In this document: one piece after another, positions 8,958 to 19,104 of the stretch
Layout: the number at the start of each line of letters is the position of its first letter
Numbering within the stretch: the stretch's first letter is position 1
From: Phenylobacterium sp.
Lineage (GTDB): Bacteria > Pseudomonadota > Alphaproteobacteria > Caulobacterales > Caulobacteraceae
Assembly: GCF_030679875.1 (NCBI RefSeq)
Contig: NZ_JAUXSP010000012.1
Coordinates: 62,001 to 126,000, forward strand
Direction of reading: 5' to 3'
Length of the DNA stretch: 64,000 nt
Made by a program: the position numbers and the translations under genes
The notes under the pieces: generated by a model
Database searches by the model: none
What the model was told of the DNA's origin: nothing
Seen by the model: the letters and a program-made list of their open reading frames with translations, nothing else

Positions 8958-11048
8958 TTGCACGTCCTTGCGCCGAAGACCCTTCTGACCGCCGCCGCCC
9001 TGTTCCTGGTGGTGGGCGTTCCCCATGCGCAGACCCCTCGCGCCACGGGGACAGACCCGTTTCCCCGGCCTATTGAACTGCAGCCTGTGCAGCGCACGCC
9101 GCTGGCCCCGCTGTCGGCCAGCGAGAATCAACTGCTACGCCAGGCGCTCGCCGCAGCGCGGCGACGGGACGTGGCCGCCACCCGCAGCCTGGTCGAGGCC
9201 ATGTCCGACCCGGTCGCCAAGAACATCGCCACCTGGGCGCTGATGGATGTCGCCGGCGAATCGGTGGGGTTTTTCCAGGCCGATCAGGCCAGACGCGACC
9301 TGGCGAGCTGGCCCCGGGGCGCCGGGCGCCAGGAGACCGCCGAGAAACTCCTGGCGACGTCAGGCATGTCCCCCCAGCAGACCATCGCCTGGTTCGGCGG
9401 CGAGGCGCCCGCGAGCGCCCGCGGGGCCATGGCCCTGGCCAGCGCCCTGAACGCCACCGGCCAACAGGCCGAGGCCACCGCCCTGATCCGGCGTTTCTGG
9501 CGCGACGAGGTGTTCGAAGCCGACGTCCAGACATCCATGCTCGCCCAGTTCGGCGGCTATCTGCGGCCTGAGGATCACGTGCGTCGCGCCGACCGGTTGC
9601 TCTACGGGCAACAGGGCCCCGCCGCCCAGGCCATGATCGGCCTGCTCCCCCAGGATGAACGGGCCGTCGCCGAGACCCGCATCGCCCTGCGCAACGGATC
9701 GGCCGGCGCCGAAGCGCAGCTTGCCCGGCTGACCCCTAGCCAGGCCGCCCATCCCGGGATCGTATTTGAGCGAGCGGCCTATCATCGCGCTCGAGGCCAG
9801 GAGGCCCGGGCCTATGAGTTGCTGGCGCCCCTGCCGCCGGATCAGGCGCAGGTGACCGCGGCGGCCAGCCGTGTCTGGCGCGAACGCTATCCCATGACCC
9901 TTTCGGCGCTGCGGGCCGGTGACTTCCGCAACGCCTATCGCGCCTCGGCCAACACCGGGCTCACCGTCGGCGCCTCGGCTGCCGAAGCCGAGTTCTATGC
10001 GGGATGGATCGCCCTGCGGCGGTTGAACAATCCCCAGCTCGCCGACCGCCACTTCGCGGCCATCGCCGAGATCGGGTCTTCGCCCATCACGCGCGGCCGG
10101 GCCCTCTATTGGCGGGGTCGGGCGCACGAGGCCATGGGCGACGCCCCAGGCGCTCAGCGCTTCTATGCCGCCGCCAGCGAGCACAACACCACCTTCTACG
10201 GCCAGCTGGCCGGGGAGAAGGTCGGCGACGGGACCATGACCCTGCCGCCCGAGCCAGAGATCACGGAGTTTGATCGGGCCAGGTTTGAAGGCCGTGACGT
10301 GGTCCGGGCCGCCCGACGGCTGAACGAAATCGGCGAGGCCAGCCTGTTCCGCACCTTCGCCCTGCACCTGAAGGACACCGTGCCCAATGGCGCCGAGCAG
10401 GCCCTGATCGTCGACATGGCCAGGGGCTATGGCGACCAGACAGGCTCAATGCTGGTGGTTCGTGGCGCAGCCACCCTGGGCCATGTCCTGCCCTTGCGCG
10501 GCTATCCGCACCGGACCCCGCCGCAGGTGTCCAACGCCCCTGAACTGGCCCTCACCCTGTCCATCACCCGACAGGAGAGTGGTTTCGACCCCCTGATCCG
10601 CTCGCCGGCTGGCGCCCTGGGCATGATGCAGGTGATGCCGGCCACCGCCCAGATCGTCGCCCGTCAGCTTGGCCTGTCCTACTCGGTCGGCATGCTGAAT
10701 GATCCCGACTACAATATGCGCCTGGGCCAGACCTATATCTCGCAGATGCTGAGCCAGTTCAGCGGCTCCTATCCCCTGGCCATCGCCGCCTACAACGCCG
10801 GTCCCGGACGACCGAACCAATGGGTCAGCTTCTGTGGGGATCCCCGGGGCGCTGGCACCGATCCCATCGATTTCGTGGAGTGCATCCCGTTCTCAGAGAC
10901 GCGCAACTACGTGATGCGGGTGATGGAGGGGACGCAAGTCTACCGCGCGCGCCTGAACAACGGCACGGCCAAGATCACCCTCTCTCAGGATCTCGCCCAG
11001 GGCGGCTACGCCTATGCCCGCCCGACAGCGGCCGCATCGGCGCGATAG
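8958..11048 (+). CDS. slt: Soluble lytic murein transglycosylase (Slt family)
   Basis: The enzyme cleaves the MurNAc-GlcNAc bond of peptidoglycan with formation of 1,6-anhydroMurNAc in the periplasm. The 696-residue protein has a signal peptide ([12 protein letters not shown]...PHAQ), a long alpha-helical superhelix rich in TPR-like repeats up to about residue 530, and a C-terminal SLT domain. That domain carries the catalytic Glu in ITRQESGFD, then [14 protein letters not shown] and [10 protein letters not shown] choose TTG at 8958, preceded by GGAG at 8-11 bp, because it puts the signal peptide at the very N-terminus; an ATG at 8844 adds an arginine-rich extension before it. Confidence 0.92.
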   Translation: MHVLAPKTLLTAAALFLVVGVPHAQTPRATGTDPFPRPIELQPVQRTPLAPLSASENQLLRQALAAARRRDVAATRSLVEAMSDPVAKNIATWALMDVAGESVGFFQADQARRDLASWPRGAGRQETAEKLLATSGMSPQQTIAWFGGEAPASARGAMALASALNATGQQAEATALIRRFWRDEVFEADVQTSMLAQFGGYLRPEDHVRRADRLLYGQQGPAAQAMIGLLPQDERAVAETRIALRNGSAGAEAQLARLTPSQAAHPGIVFERAAYHRARGQEARAYELLAPLPPDQAQVTAAASRVWRERYPMTLSALRAGDFRNAYRASANTGLTVGASAAEAEFYAGWIALRRLNNPQLADRHFAAIAEIGSSPITRGRALYWRGRAHEAMGDAPGAQRFYAAASEHNTTFYGQLAGEKVGDGTMTLPPEPEITEFDRARFEGRDVVRAARRLNEIGEASLFRTFALHLKDTVPNGAEQALIVDMARGYGDQTGSMLVVRGAATLGHVLPLRGYPHRTPPQVSNAPELALTLSITRQESGFDPLIRSPAGALGMMQVMPATAQIVARQLGLSYSVGMLNDPDYNMRLGQTYISQMLSQFSGSYPLAIAAYNAGPGRPNQWVSFCGDPRGAGTDPIDFVECIPFSETRNYVMRVMEGTQVYRARLNNGTAKITLSQDLAQGGYAYARPTAAASAR

Positions 11049-11054
11049 GCGGGC

Positions 11055-11690
11055 TCAGTCGACGGTCAGGCCGTTGAGCAGGCCTTCGATGGTCACCTGG
11101 ATCAGCTCATCCTCGGGCTGCCAGGGAAAGTTCGGGCGCGAAAGCCGCAGGGCGACAACCCCGTGGCAGGCCGCCCAGAGCGCTTGGGCGGCGCTGTCCC
11201 CGTCACCGAGCCGCAGGCGGCCCTCAGCGGCGATCTCGCGGACCACGCCGCTGAACTTGTCGTAGCAGGCCGTCGCCAGCTCCGCGGTGGCGTCCGTGCC
11301 ATCGGCGCCCTGCGGGAAGGGATGGGTTCCGGAGAAGACAAGTTGATAGGCGTTGGGATGCTCGAACCCCCAGCGCATGTAGGCGTCCAGCATCATCCGC
11401 GTGCGATTGACCGCGTCCAGCGGCCGCTCGGCGATTTGGCTGTTGCGGTCGAGCAGTTCCTGCATCACCCCCTGGCAGATCTCCAGCAGGATGCAGGCCT
11501 TGTCCGGAAAGTGCATGTAGAGGGCGGTGGACGAGACCCCGACCTCCTCGGCGATCCGCCGGATGGTCGCACCGTCATAGCCTTCGGCCACGAAGATGCG
11601 CTCGGCGGCCTCCAGGATTTCGGCGCGGCGCAGGTGGCCGTCACCCTTGGCCTTGCGGGCCGACCGGCGCGGTGTGGTGCTGACGCTCAC
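11055..11690 (-). CDS. TetR/AcrR family transcriptional regulator
   Basis: This 211-residue repressor-type protein has an N-terminal helix-turn-helix (ILEAAERIFVAEGYDGATI, then EEVGVSSTALYMHFPDK) at about 25-70. Its ligand-binding C-terminal domain includes the AACHGVVALRL motif of the WHG-type TetR group. The ligand is unknown. The neighbours (a transglycosylase converging 6 bp away and an rRNA methyltransferase across 165 bp) do not suggest a target, so it may act elsewhere or on itself. GTG at 11690 is preferred; TTG three bases upstream is equally possible, both behind a GAGGGGGA ribosome-binding site. Confidence 0.9.
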   Translation of the reverse strand: MSVSTTPRRSARKAKGDGHLRRAEILEAAERIFVAEGYDGATIRRIAEEVGVSSTALYMHFPDKACILLEICQGVMQELLDRNSQIAERPLDAVNRTRMMLDAYMRWGFEHPNAYQLVFSGTHPFPQGADGTDATAELATACYDKFSGVVREIAAEGRLRLGDGDSAAQALWAACHGVVALRLSRPNFPWQPEDELIQVTIEGLLNGLTVD

Positions 11691-11855
11691 CAACTCAAAT
11701 CCCCCTCGAACACAGCAGGTCAGCGGAAACCAATTTCACCCCTGTGACAACCCCGCGCCTGATTGGCCAGTCTTTTCAGCCGCAGCCCGCCATACCGCCC
11801 CCTATAGAGTTTCATCCCCTGGCGCGCGGGGCGGGTTTTTCGTAATCGAAGTCTC

Positions 11856-12770
11856 ATGACCTCCAGACGCCCCCTCGTCGCCCCAGCCCCAGGCGTCATG
11901 CGCACCACCGGCTGGGCCGACTACGCCCTGCTGGACTCCGGCGATGGCAGGAAGCTGGAGCGCTACGGCCCCTACACCGTCGTGCGCCCCGAGCCCCAGT
12001 GCCTGTGGGCGCCGCGCCTGGACGCCGCGACCTGGGCCGCCGCCGACGCCATCTTCGATCCCAGCGATGAGGAAGACGCCGGCCGCTGGCGATTCCAGGG
12101 GCCGCCGCTTGAGGCCTGGGCCATGTCCTGGCGCCAGGCCCGCTTCAACGCGCGCTTCACCGCCTTCCGCCATCTCGCCTTCTTTCCCGAACAGGCGGCC
12201 AACTGGGCGTGGCTGGAGACCCGCATCCGCGACCACGCCCAGGCCTCGGCCGAACCGCCCCGGGTGCTGAACCTGTTCGGATATACCGGGGTCGCCAGCC
12301 TGGTCTGCGCCTCGGCGGGCGCGGCGGTCACCCATGTGGACGCCTCAAAGAAGGCCATCGCCATGGCTCGGGAGAACGCCGAGCTTTCAGACCTTGCCGA
12401 CCGTCCAATTCGTTGGATCTGCGAAGACGCCCGCCGCTATGTTCAGCGCGAGGTCCGCCGTGGATCGCGCTATGAAGGGATCATCCTCGATCCCCCCAAA
12501 TACGGGCGGGGCCCGACCGGCGAGGTGTGGCGGCTGTTTGAGGACTTGCCTGAGCTTTCCGCCCTATGCGCTGAACTTCTTTCGGAAAATGCTTCATTCC
12601 TCATTCTTAACGCTTACGCCGCGCGCATCTCCGGAGCCGCCCTGGCTGGCCTGCTGTCCGACCGTCTGGCTGACCGCGGCGGGACCATCGAGTGGGGTGA
12701 GCTAGCCCTGTCCGAACAGTCCGGCGAGCGGGAGATCGGCCTGTCCTTCTATGCCCGGTGGGCCTCGTGA
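11856..12770 (+). CDS. Class I SAM-dependent RNA methyltransferase (RlmI/RlmK-like)
   Basis: The 304-residue protein is a Rossmann methyltransferase of the RlmI/YccW type that methylates cytosine C5 or guanine in rRNA; the exact site cannot be told from sequence. Seen are motif I VLNLFGYTGVASL, the acidic strand end VDASKKAI, and the catalytic-type loop DPPKYGRG near residue 220. It lacks the PUA domain of E. coli RlmI at the N-terminus, which is normal for this alphaproteobacterial subgroup. Its stop overlaps the start of the next methyltransferase (GTGA), so both are made from one transcript. Confidence 0.87.
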   Translation: MTSRRPLVAPAPGVMRTTGWADYALLDSGDGRKLERYGPYTVVRPEPQCLWAPRLDAATWAAADAIFDPSDEEDAGRWRFQGPPLEAWAMSWRQARFNARFTAFRHLAFFPEQAANWAWLETRIRDHAQASAEPPRVLNLFGYTGVASLVCASAGAAVTHVDASKKAIAMARENAELSDLADRPIRWICEDARRYVQREVRRGSRYEGIILDPPKYGRGPTGEVWRLFEDLPELSALCAELLSENASFLILNAYAARISGAALAGLLSDRLADRGGTIEWGELALSEQSGEREIGLSFYARWAS

Positions 12771-13555
12771 GCGGGCGGATCGTCACCTCCCTGACCAATC
12801 CCACGGTCAAGGCCGTCCGCGCCCTGCACCTGCGCAAGACCCGCGACGAGACCGGCCTCTTCGTCGCCGAGGGGCTTAAGAACGTCACCGAGGGCGTGGA
12901 GACCGGCCATGCGCCGGAGATCCTCCTCTATGGCCGCGACGCCGCCGACCACCCCCTGTTGCGCGCCGCCGCAGAGGCGACGCAGGACGCCGGCGGCGAG
13001 GTGATCGAGGTCACGGGCGACATCCTCGCCAAGGTCTCCCGGCGGGACAATCCGCAGGCGGTGGTCGGCGTCTTTCCTCAGGTCTTCACCCCCCTCACCG
13101 CCCTCCAGCCCCGGATGGCCAAGGCCTGGGTCGCCCTGCACCGGGTGCGTGATCCGGGCAATCTGGGGACCATCATCCGAACCGCCGACGCCGCTGGCTG
13201 CGGCGCCGTCGTGTTGGTGGGGGAGTGCTGCGATCCCTATTCGGTGGAGGCGGTGCGCGCCACCATGGGCTCGATCTTCGCGGTCCCCATCGCCCGGGCG
13301 ACAGAAGCCGAATTCACCGCCTGGCGCAGAGACTGGCCAGGCTCGGTGGTCGGCACTCTGCTGAGCGCCGAGGTCGATCATCGCAGCGCCGACTATGTCC
13401 ACCCGGCCCTGATCCTGATGGGCAATGAGCAGCAGGGTCTGCCGCCGGAAATGGCCGGCCTCTGCGATGTCAACGTCAAGATCCCCATGCGCGGCCGGGC
13501 CGACAGCCTGAACCTGTCGGTGGCCACCGGCGTGATGATCTACGCCGCCAGTTGA
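12767..13555 (+). CDS. TrmH-family (SpoU) RNA 2'-O-methyltransferase
   Basis: The 262-residue SPOUT enzyme transfers a methyl group to a ribose 2'-OH in rRNA or tRNA. It has a short substrate-binding N-terminal domain and the trefoil-knot motifs: motif 1 DPGNLGTIIRTADAAG, motif 2 LILMGNEQQGLP and motif 3 PMRGRADSLNLSVATGV. GTG at 12767 is chosen because it overlaps the upstream methyltransferase stop by 4 bp; another GTG nine bases earlier is possible. The pairing with an rRNA C5-methyltransferase suggests a small rRNA-modification operon. The specific nucleotide is not identifiable here. Confidence 0.9.
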   Translation: MSGRIVTSLTNPTVKAVRALHLRKTRDETGLFVAEGLKNVTEGVETGHAPEILLYGRDAADHPLLRAAAEATQDAGGEVIEVTGDILAKVSRRDNPQAVVGVFPQVFTPLTALQPRMAKAWVALHRVRDPGNLGTIIRTADAAGCGAVVLVGECCDPYSVEAVRATMGSIFAVPIARATEAEFTAWRRDWPGSVVGTLLSAEVDHRSADYVHPALILMGNEQQGLPPEMAGLCDVNVKIPMRGRADSLNLSVATGVMIYAAS

Positions 13556-13586
13556 GGCGCGTGGTGACGCGAGCGGGTCGCCTGCC

Positions 13587-16019
13587 CTAGCTTCGCGGTT
13601 TAACCCGTGTGGTCGGGTCGGCGACCGACGGGTCCTCGGGCCAGGGATGTCTGGGATAGCGCCCGCGCATGTCGGCGCGCACGTCCCGCCAGGAGCCGCG
13701 CCAGAAGCCCGGCAGGTCCTGGGTCAGCTGGATCGGCCGACGCGCCGGCGACAACAGGGCCAGCGTCAAGGGCCGGCCGGCGACCATGGGATGGGCGTCC
13801 AGTCCAAACACCTCCTGCACCCGGATATCGACCCGCGGTCCACCCTCGGCCTCATAGTCGATCGGGGCGCGCGTGCCGGTGGGCGCCGTCCAGTGGGTGG
13901 GAAGTTCGGACTCCAGCCTGCGCTGCAGATCCCATGGCACGAAGCTGCGTAGGGCGCCGTCCAGCAGGTCCGCCGTCAGGTCGCCCGGCCCACGTAATCC
14001 CTGCAACAGCGGCGTCAGCCAGTCGTCCAGGGCGGCGAGCAGCGCATCGTCCGACAGGTCCGGCCAGGTCACAGGATCCAGCGCCCTCAGAAAAGCGATC
14101 CGTCGTCGCAGGGCCAGCGCCCCGGGACCCCAGCGAAGGCCGCTGACGCCCTCCCGTCTCAGGCGCGCGGCCAGGGCGGCGGCCACCACGCCCGGCGGCG
14201 GATTGTCATCGAGGCTTTCATGCAGCACCAATCGGCCCAGCCGCGTCAGACGCCGCGCGCGAATACGTCCGCCCGGGCTTTCCTCGATACGGTCCTCGGT
14301 CTCCAGAATGGACGCGAACGCCGCCAGGATCTCCGGCTCGGTCAGGGGCGCGGCCAGCAGGATCCTGTCCCGGCGATCACCGCCCCCCAGTTCAGCCACC
14401 GCCAGCCAGGGCTCGCGGGCCAGGACGTCCCCAGGCTCGATAAAGGCGCCCCGCCCGGTGGCCAGCTGAAACTCTCCCTGCGGCCCGCGGGCCTTGGCGA
14501 CCCTTTCGGGATAGGCGAGCGCGAGCATCTGACCATCACTGAGGGGCTCAGCCTTGCCGCTCCTCACCCCGCGGGCCCATCGCGTGGCCAGCGCGCGCGC
14601 GTCCCGGGCACGGGGCGAGCGATCCCGGTCAAAGGCCTCCAGCCGATGGGTCAGGTGGGCGTCGCGCCCGCCGATCCCCCGTTCGGTGACCAGGGCCGCG
14701 ATCCGCGTCGCACGCTCGGCCTGACCATGGTCAGCGGCCCGCAGCACCATGTGCGCCAAGCGCGGCGGCAATGGCATGTCGGCGAGCGCCTCCCCATGGG
14801 GGGTCAGCACCCCCGCCCGATCGACGGCTTCAAGTCGGCGCAGCAGCGCCTGGGCCTCGGCCAGGGCGGCCTTGGGCGGCGGGTCGAGGAAGGCGAGATC
14901 ATCAGCGGATTTCGCCCCCCATCGCGCCATATCCAGGGCCAGGCCGGAAAGGTCGGCGTCGAGAATTTCAGGATCCGCATAGGCCGGCAGCGCCCGGGTC
15001 TCGGCCTCATCCCACAGCCGGTAGCAGACCCCGGGCGCGGTACGTCCCGCACGGCCTCTCCGCTGGTCGGCCGCGGCTCGGCTGACCCGGACCGTGGCCA
15101 GGCGGGTCAAGCCGCTTGAGGGGTCGAAGCGGGGCACACGAGCCAGGCCTGAGTCGATCACCACCCGGACATCTTCCAGGGTCAGGCTGGTCTCGGCGAT
15201 GGATGTGGCGAGCACCACCTTGCGCAGGCCAGGTGGCAGGGCGGCCACGGCTCGGTCCTGTGCCTTGGGGTCCAGGGCGCCATAGAGCGGCGCGATCAGT
15301 ACGTCGTCGCGGCGCAGGCGCTCAGCCAGCCGCTCGGCCACGCGCAGAATCTCCCCCTGGCCGGGCAGAAAGACCAGCACCCCGCCAGCCTCCTCGGCCA
15401 GGGCGCGCTCGATGGCCCGGACCATCGCGTCCTCGATCCGCAGGGTCTCGTTGCGGCCGAGGTAGCGGGTCTCCACTGGATGGGCGCGTCCCTCGCTTTC
15501 GATCACGGGCGCGCCGTCCATGAGCCGCGCGACGGCGGCCCCGTCCAGGGTCGCCGACATGACCAGCAGGCGCAGGTCGTCCCGCAGCAGACTCTGGGCG
15601 TTGAGGGCCAGCGCCAGCCCGAGATCGGCGTCAAGGCTGCGCTCATGGAACTCGTCGAAGATCACGCAGCCGACCCCCGACAGACCCGGATCGCCCAGGA
15701 TCATCCGGGTGAAGACCCCCTCGGTGACCACCTCGATCCGCGTGCGGGCCGAAACCTTGGACTGCATCCGCACCCGAAAGCCGACCGTCTCCCCGACAGC
15801 CTCGCCGAGCGTCGTCGCCATGCGCTCGGCCGCGGCGCGGGCGGCCAACCGGCGGGGCTCAAGCATGATGATCCGCCCGGCCCCGAGCCAGGGCGCATCC
15901 ATCAGGGCGAGCGGCGTGATGGTCGTCTTGCCGGCGCCAGGCGGGGCCACCAGCACAGCGCGCGGACCCGCGCTCAGGGCGTCCTGCAACGCCCCCAGCA
16001 CATCATGGATCGGCAACAA
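13587..16019 (-). CDS. hrpB: ATP-dependent RNA helicase HrpB (DEAH box)
   Basis: HrpB is a DExH helicase found widely in proteobacteria whose physiological substrate is unsettled. The 810-residue protein has Walker A APPGAGKT with K31, the DEFH box at 122-125, SATLDG near 155, the helicase C-terminal motif QRRGRAGRTAPGVCYRLW, then HA2 and the HrpB_C domain, ending with PGFWRGSWRDVRADMRGRYP, a typical HrpB C-terminus. The start is TTG at 16019 or the adjacent TTG; an in-frame TAG just upstream rules out anything much longer. It is 34 bp downstream of the transporter gene on the same strand. Confidence 0.95.
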   Translation of the reverse strand: MLPIHDVLGALQDALSAGPRAVLVAPPGAGKTTITPLALMDAPWLGAGRIIMLEPRRLAARAAAERMATTLGEAVGETVGFRVRMQSKVSARTRIEVVTEGVFTRMILGDPGLSGVGCVIFDEFHERSLDADLGLALALNAQSLLRDDLRLLVMSATLDGAAVARLMDGAPVIESEGRAHPVETRYLGRNETLRIEDAMVRAIERALAEEAGGVLVFLPGQGEILRVAERLAERLRRDDVLIAPLYGALDPKAQDRAVAALPPGLRKVVLATSIAETSLTLEDVRVVIDSGLARVPRFDPSSGLTRLATVRVSRAAADQRRGRAGRTAPGVCYRLWDEAETRALPAYADPEILDADLSGLALDMARWGAKSADDLAFLDPPPKAALAEAQALLRRLEAVDRAGVLTPHGEALADMPLPPRLAHMVLRAADHGQAERATRIAALVTERGIGGRDAHLTHRLEAFDRDRSPRARDARALATRWARGVRSGKAEPLSDGQMLALAYPERVAKARGPQGEFQLATGRGAFIEPGDVLAREPWLAVAELGGGDRRDRILLAAPLTEPEILAAFASILETEDRIEESPGGRIRARRLTRLGRLVLHESLDDNPPPGVVAAALAARLRREGVSGLRWGPGALALRRRIAFLRALDPVTWPDLSDDALLAALDDWLTPLLQGLRGPGDLTADLLDGALRSFVPWDLQRRLESELPTHWTAPTGTRAPIDYEAEGGPRVDIRVQEVFGLDAHPMVAGRPLTLALLSPARRPIQLTQDLPGFWRGSWRDVRADMRGRYPRHPWPEDPSVADPTTRVKPRS

Positions 16020-16052
16020 GTGGGGCCCAGGAGGCGGGACGGCAGACGCTCC

Positions 16053-17489
16053 CTAGCTGATCAGCTGCGGGAAGAGGCCAAACAGCAGGATCAGGAAGAC
16101 CGCGATCGGGCACAGCCAGGCCACCAGGAACCGCCAGAGCGGCAGAAGGGGGCCACTCTGCAGGCCGGTCTCCTCGTCCACCAGCTTGCGGTCGGCGATC
16201 CAGCCGATGAACACCGCGGTAATCAGCCCCGAGAGGGGCAACAGAATGCGGCCAGTCACCCCATCGAAGACATCGAACCAGTTGGCGTTGGTGAAGCCCG
16301 GCACAAAGGCCAGCGGCCGATGATCGGCCCAGACATTGAACGACAGCACCGAGACCATGCCGATCAGGAAGAAGCTGCCGCCCAGCAGACAGGCGGCCAG
16401 CGTCCGGCTCATTTTGAACCGCTCCACCAGATAGGCCGTGGAAATCTCCAGCAGGGAGACCGACGAGGTCAGGGCCGCGAACAGGGCCAGGACGAAGAAG
16501 GCCAGCGCAACCAGGGCTCCGCCCGGCATGCTGTGAAAGGCCGCCGGCAGGGTCTGGAACATCAGGGTCGGCCCGGCGTCCGGCGTCAGCCCGACACTGA
16601 AGACGATCGGGAAGATGGCGAGACCCGCGATAATCGCCACCCCTGTGTCAGCGGCGGAGATAATGCCCGAGGTCTGGCCAAGATTGGTGTCGCGCGAGGC
16701 GTAGGCGCCATAGGCGATCATCGCCCCGCCCCCGAGGCTGAGGGAGAAAAAGGCCTGGCCGAGCGCCGAGTTCAACACCTGGGGCTGCAGGGCGCGTTCG
16801 AAATCCGGCGTGAACAGGAAGGCTACAGCGGCGGCGAAGTCTCCGCTGATCCCGGCATAGATGGTGATGCCCAGCAACAGGACGAAGAAGGCGGGCATCA
16901 GCCATGTGGCCGCCACCTCGATCCCCCCCTTGACCCCGCGGGCGACGACGAAGGTCGTCGCCGCCGCAAACAGGAAGTGGGCGATGCTCATCTTCACCGG
17001 ATCGGAGAACAGGTCCGGCATCTGCTGGCGCACCTGGTCCACGGTGAGGTTCGAATAGGCCCCCGCGAAAGGCTGGCCCGCGGCGATGGTCCGCGCCACG
17101 TCGCCGCCAGAGGTCCAGATGAAGTAGAGCACCCAGCCGGCGACGACGCTGTAGAAGGTCAGGATCAGATAGTTGGCGATCATGCCGATCACCGCCAGCG
17201 CCGCCCAGCCGCTGCTGGCGTTGGACTGCCGAGCGAGAAGTTTGGTGCTGCCCACCGTGGAGCGCTGGCCATGCCGCCCTATCAGAGTCTCGGCCAGCAG
17301 CAGCGGCGCCCCGATCAGAGCCACGCACAGGATGTAGATCAGGACGAAGGCCCCGCCGCCATTGGCGCCGGCCTCCGACGGAAACCGCCACAGGTTCCCA
17401 AGGCCGACGGCCGAGCCCACCGCAGCCAGGATGAAGGCGGCCTTGGATGACCAATGGGCCTGACCAGGAGCGGCGATGCTGGCGACCAT
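16053..17489 (-). CDS. Sodium-dependent transporter, NSS/SNF family
   Basis: This is an inner-membrane sodium symporter of the neurotransmitter:sodium symporter family, LeuT fold, 478 residues with about 11-12 hydrophobic segments. TM1 carries the signature GSAVGLGNLWRFPSEAG with the unwound sodium and substrate site, followed by GGGAFVLIY. Bacterial members carry amino acids such as leucine, tyrosine or tryptophan; the substrate here cannot be told. The ATG at 17489 (MVASIAAPGQAHWSSK) fits the family better than the upstream ATG at 17519. It is divergent from the metallo-hydrolase gene. Confidence 0.9.
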   Translation of the reverse strand: MVASIAAPGQAHWSSKAAFILAAVGSAVGLGNLWRFPSEAGANGGGAFVLIYILCVALIGAPLLLAETLIGRHGQRSTVGSTKLLARQSNASSGWAALAVIGMIANYLILTFYSVVAGWVLYFIWTSGGDVARTIAAGQPFAGAYSNLTVDQVRQQMPDLFSDPVKMSIAHFLFAAATTFVVARGVKGGIEVAATWLMPAFFVLLLGITIYAGISGDFAAAVAFLFTPDFERALQPQVLNSALGQAFFSLSLGGGAMIAYGAYASRDTNLGQTSGIISAADTGVAIIAGLAIFPIVFSVGLTPDAGPTLMFQTLPAAFHSMPGGALVALAFFVLALFAALTSSVSLLEISTAYLVERFKMSRTLAACLLGGSFFLIGMVSVLSFNVWADHRPLAFVPGFTNANWFDVFDGVTGRILLPLSGLITAVFIGWIADRKLVDEETGLQSGPLLPLWRFLVAWLCPIAVFLILLFGLFPQLIS

Positions 17490-17626
17490 GACGTTTCTGC
17501 CCCGGGGAAAAGGCGTCACCCCGACGCCGAAACCCTATCCTTGGCCAGCGTTGCGCGAACAATCAAGCACCCGGCCTAGGGACCGCGTCCCCTTGCGAGA
17601 AAGCCCTGCGCCGATAAGGTCCCGCC

Positions 17627-18298
17627 ATGTCGCAAGCCCAAGATCCGCCCATCCGGGCCCTGATCGCGCCGGTCACCCCCCTGGCGCAGAACTGCACCAT
17701 TGTCTGGTGCGTCAAGACGAAGAAGGCCGCCATTATCGATCCCGGCGGCGAGGTCCCCCGCCTGCTCCAGGCCCTGAGCGACAACGACCTGACCCTGGAG
17801 AAAATCTGGATCACCCATGGCCATCTCGACCATGCCGGGGGGACCGCTGCGCTGAAAGCCGCCACCGGCGTCCCCATTGAAGGCCCCCATCGGGACGACG
17901 CCTTCTGGATCGAGCAGATGGACGGTGACGGCGCCAGATGGGGAATGCCGGAGGCCCGATCCTTCACCCCCGACCGGTGGCTGGAGAATGGAGATGTGGT
18001 GAGCCTCGGCGAGACCGAGTTCGAGGTCTATCACTGCCCGGGCCACACGCCGGGGCATGTGATCTTCTTTCATCGCCAGGCCCGCTTCGCCCAGGTGGGC
18101 GACGTCCTGTTCCAGGGCTCCATCGGTCGCACCGATTTTCCCCGAGGCGACCACCAGGACCTGATAGACGCCATCACCGGCAAGCTCTGGCCGCTGGGGG
18201 ATGATGTCCGCTTTGTCTGCGGACACGGACCGATGTCGAGTTTTGGCGCCGAGCGGCGCAGCAATCCCTTTGTCGCCGACCAGGTCCTGGCGCGCTGA
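17627..18298 (+). CDS. MBL-fold metallo-hydrolase (YcbL/glyoxalase II-like)
   Basis: This is a 223-residue metallo-beta-lactamase fold hydrolase, close in length and pattern to the type II glyoxalase II (YcbL) group, which hydrolyses thioesters such as S-lactoylglutathione. Metal ligands visible are HGHLDH near residue 64-69, the histidine in CPGHTPGH near 139, the aspartate in VGDVLFQGSIGRTD and the late CGHGP histidine. A cysteine-containing NCTIVWC strand precedes the site. Persulfide dioxygenases share the fold but have a different loop. It stands alone between divergent and downstream two-component genes. Confidence 0.88.
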   Translation: MSQAQDPPIRALIAPVTPLAQNCTIVWCVKTKKAAIIDPGGEVPRLLQALSDNDLTLEKIWITHGHLDHAGGTAALKAATGVPIEGPHRDDAFWIEQMDGDGARWGMPEARSFTPDRWLENGDVVSLGETEFEVYHCPGHTPGHVIFFHRQARFAQVGDVLFQGSIGRTDFPRGDHQDLIDAITGKLWPLGDDVRFVCGHGPMSSFGAERRSNPFVADQVLAR

Positions 18299-18354
18299 TA
18301 TCTCGCAGGCGCCTTTTCAGGCATGAAATCTGACGGTTACCCGGGAGCCCAAGA

Positions 18355-19104
18355 ATGGCCCGCATGCAGACGCCCCCCACCGAAGCGCCCGGCCCCACGG
18401 CCCGCATTCTGATGGTCGACGACGATCCCGGCATCCGGGACGTGGTCTCCGATTTCCTGGGCCGCCACGGCTATGCGGTGACTACGGCCGGCGACGCCCG
18501 GGAGATGGAGCAGGCGCTGGAACGTGATGCGGTCGACCTGATCGTGCTCGACGTCATGCTGCCTGGGGAAGACGGCCTGGCGATCTGTCGCAGGCTGGCG
18601 GTCGGCGAGGCCCCGCCGATCATCATGCTCTCGGCCATGGGCGAGGACACCGACCGGATCGTCGGCCTGGAACTGGGCGCCGATGACTATCTTTCCAAGC
18701 CCTGCAATCCGCGGGAGCTGCTGGCCCGCATCCGCGCCGTTCTGCGCCGGGCCGAACAGACAAGGCATGGCGGCGGCGAGGACCTTGGCGCGGCCTGCGA
18801 ATTCGCCGGCTGGCGCCTCGACCTGGTTCGTCGGGAGCTCCGCTCGCCCCAGGGGGTGGTGGTCAACCTGTCGAGCGGCGAGTTCTCCCTGCTGCGCGCC
18901 TTTGTCGAGCGCCCCCAGCGCGTGCTCACCCGCGACCAACTGCTGGACTTCGCCCGGGGACGGGATTCCGACGCTTTTGACCGGGCCATAGACGTGCAGA
19001 TCAGCCGCCTGCGCCGCAAGCTGGACGATGGCGGCGGCCATGACCTGATCCGCACCATCCGCAATGAGGGCTACATGTTCACCCCCAAGGTGAAGCGCCC
19101 GTGA
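18355..19104 (+). CDS. OmpR-family DNA-binding response regulator
   Basis: The 249-residue regulator has a receiver domain with the acidic cluster VDDD at 21-24, phosphorylation site D66 in VLDVMLPGEDG and the conserved lysine in LSKPCNPREL. A winged-helix Trans_reg_C domain follows from about residue 145, ending in DVQISRLRRKLDD. GGGAG lies 10 bp before the ATG. It overlaps the downstream histidine kinase by 4 bp (GTGA), so the two form one two-component system of the OmpR/EnvZ type. The signal and regulon are unknown; adjacent genes give no clear hint. Confidence 0.95.
   Translation: MARMQTPPTEAPGPTARILMVDDDPGIRDVVSDFLGRHGYAVTTAGDAREMEQALERDAVDLIVLDVMLPGEDGLAICRRLAVGEAPPIIMLSAMGEDTDRIVGLELGADDYLSKPCNPRELLARIRAVLRRAEQTRHGGGEDLGAACEFAGWRLDLVRRELRSPQGVVVNLSSGEFSLLRAFVERPQRVLTRDQLLDFARGRDSDAFDRAIDVQISRLRRKLDDGGGHDLIRTIRNEGYMFTPKVKRP

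Noticed and set aside
15480-17450. 656-codon plus-strand frame across hrpB and the NSS transporter
   Set aside because: It covers two well-supported minus-strand genes and has the low-complexity composition of a GC-driven shadow frame.
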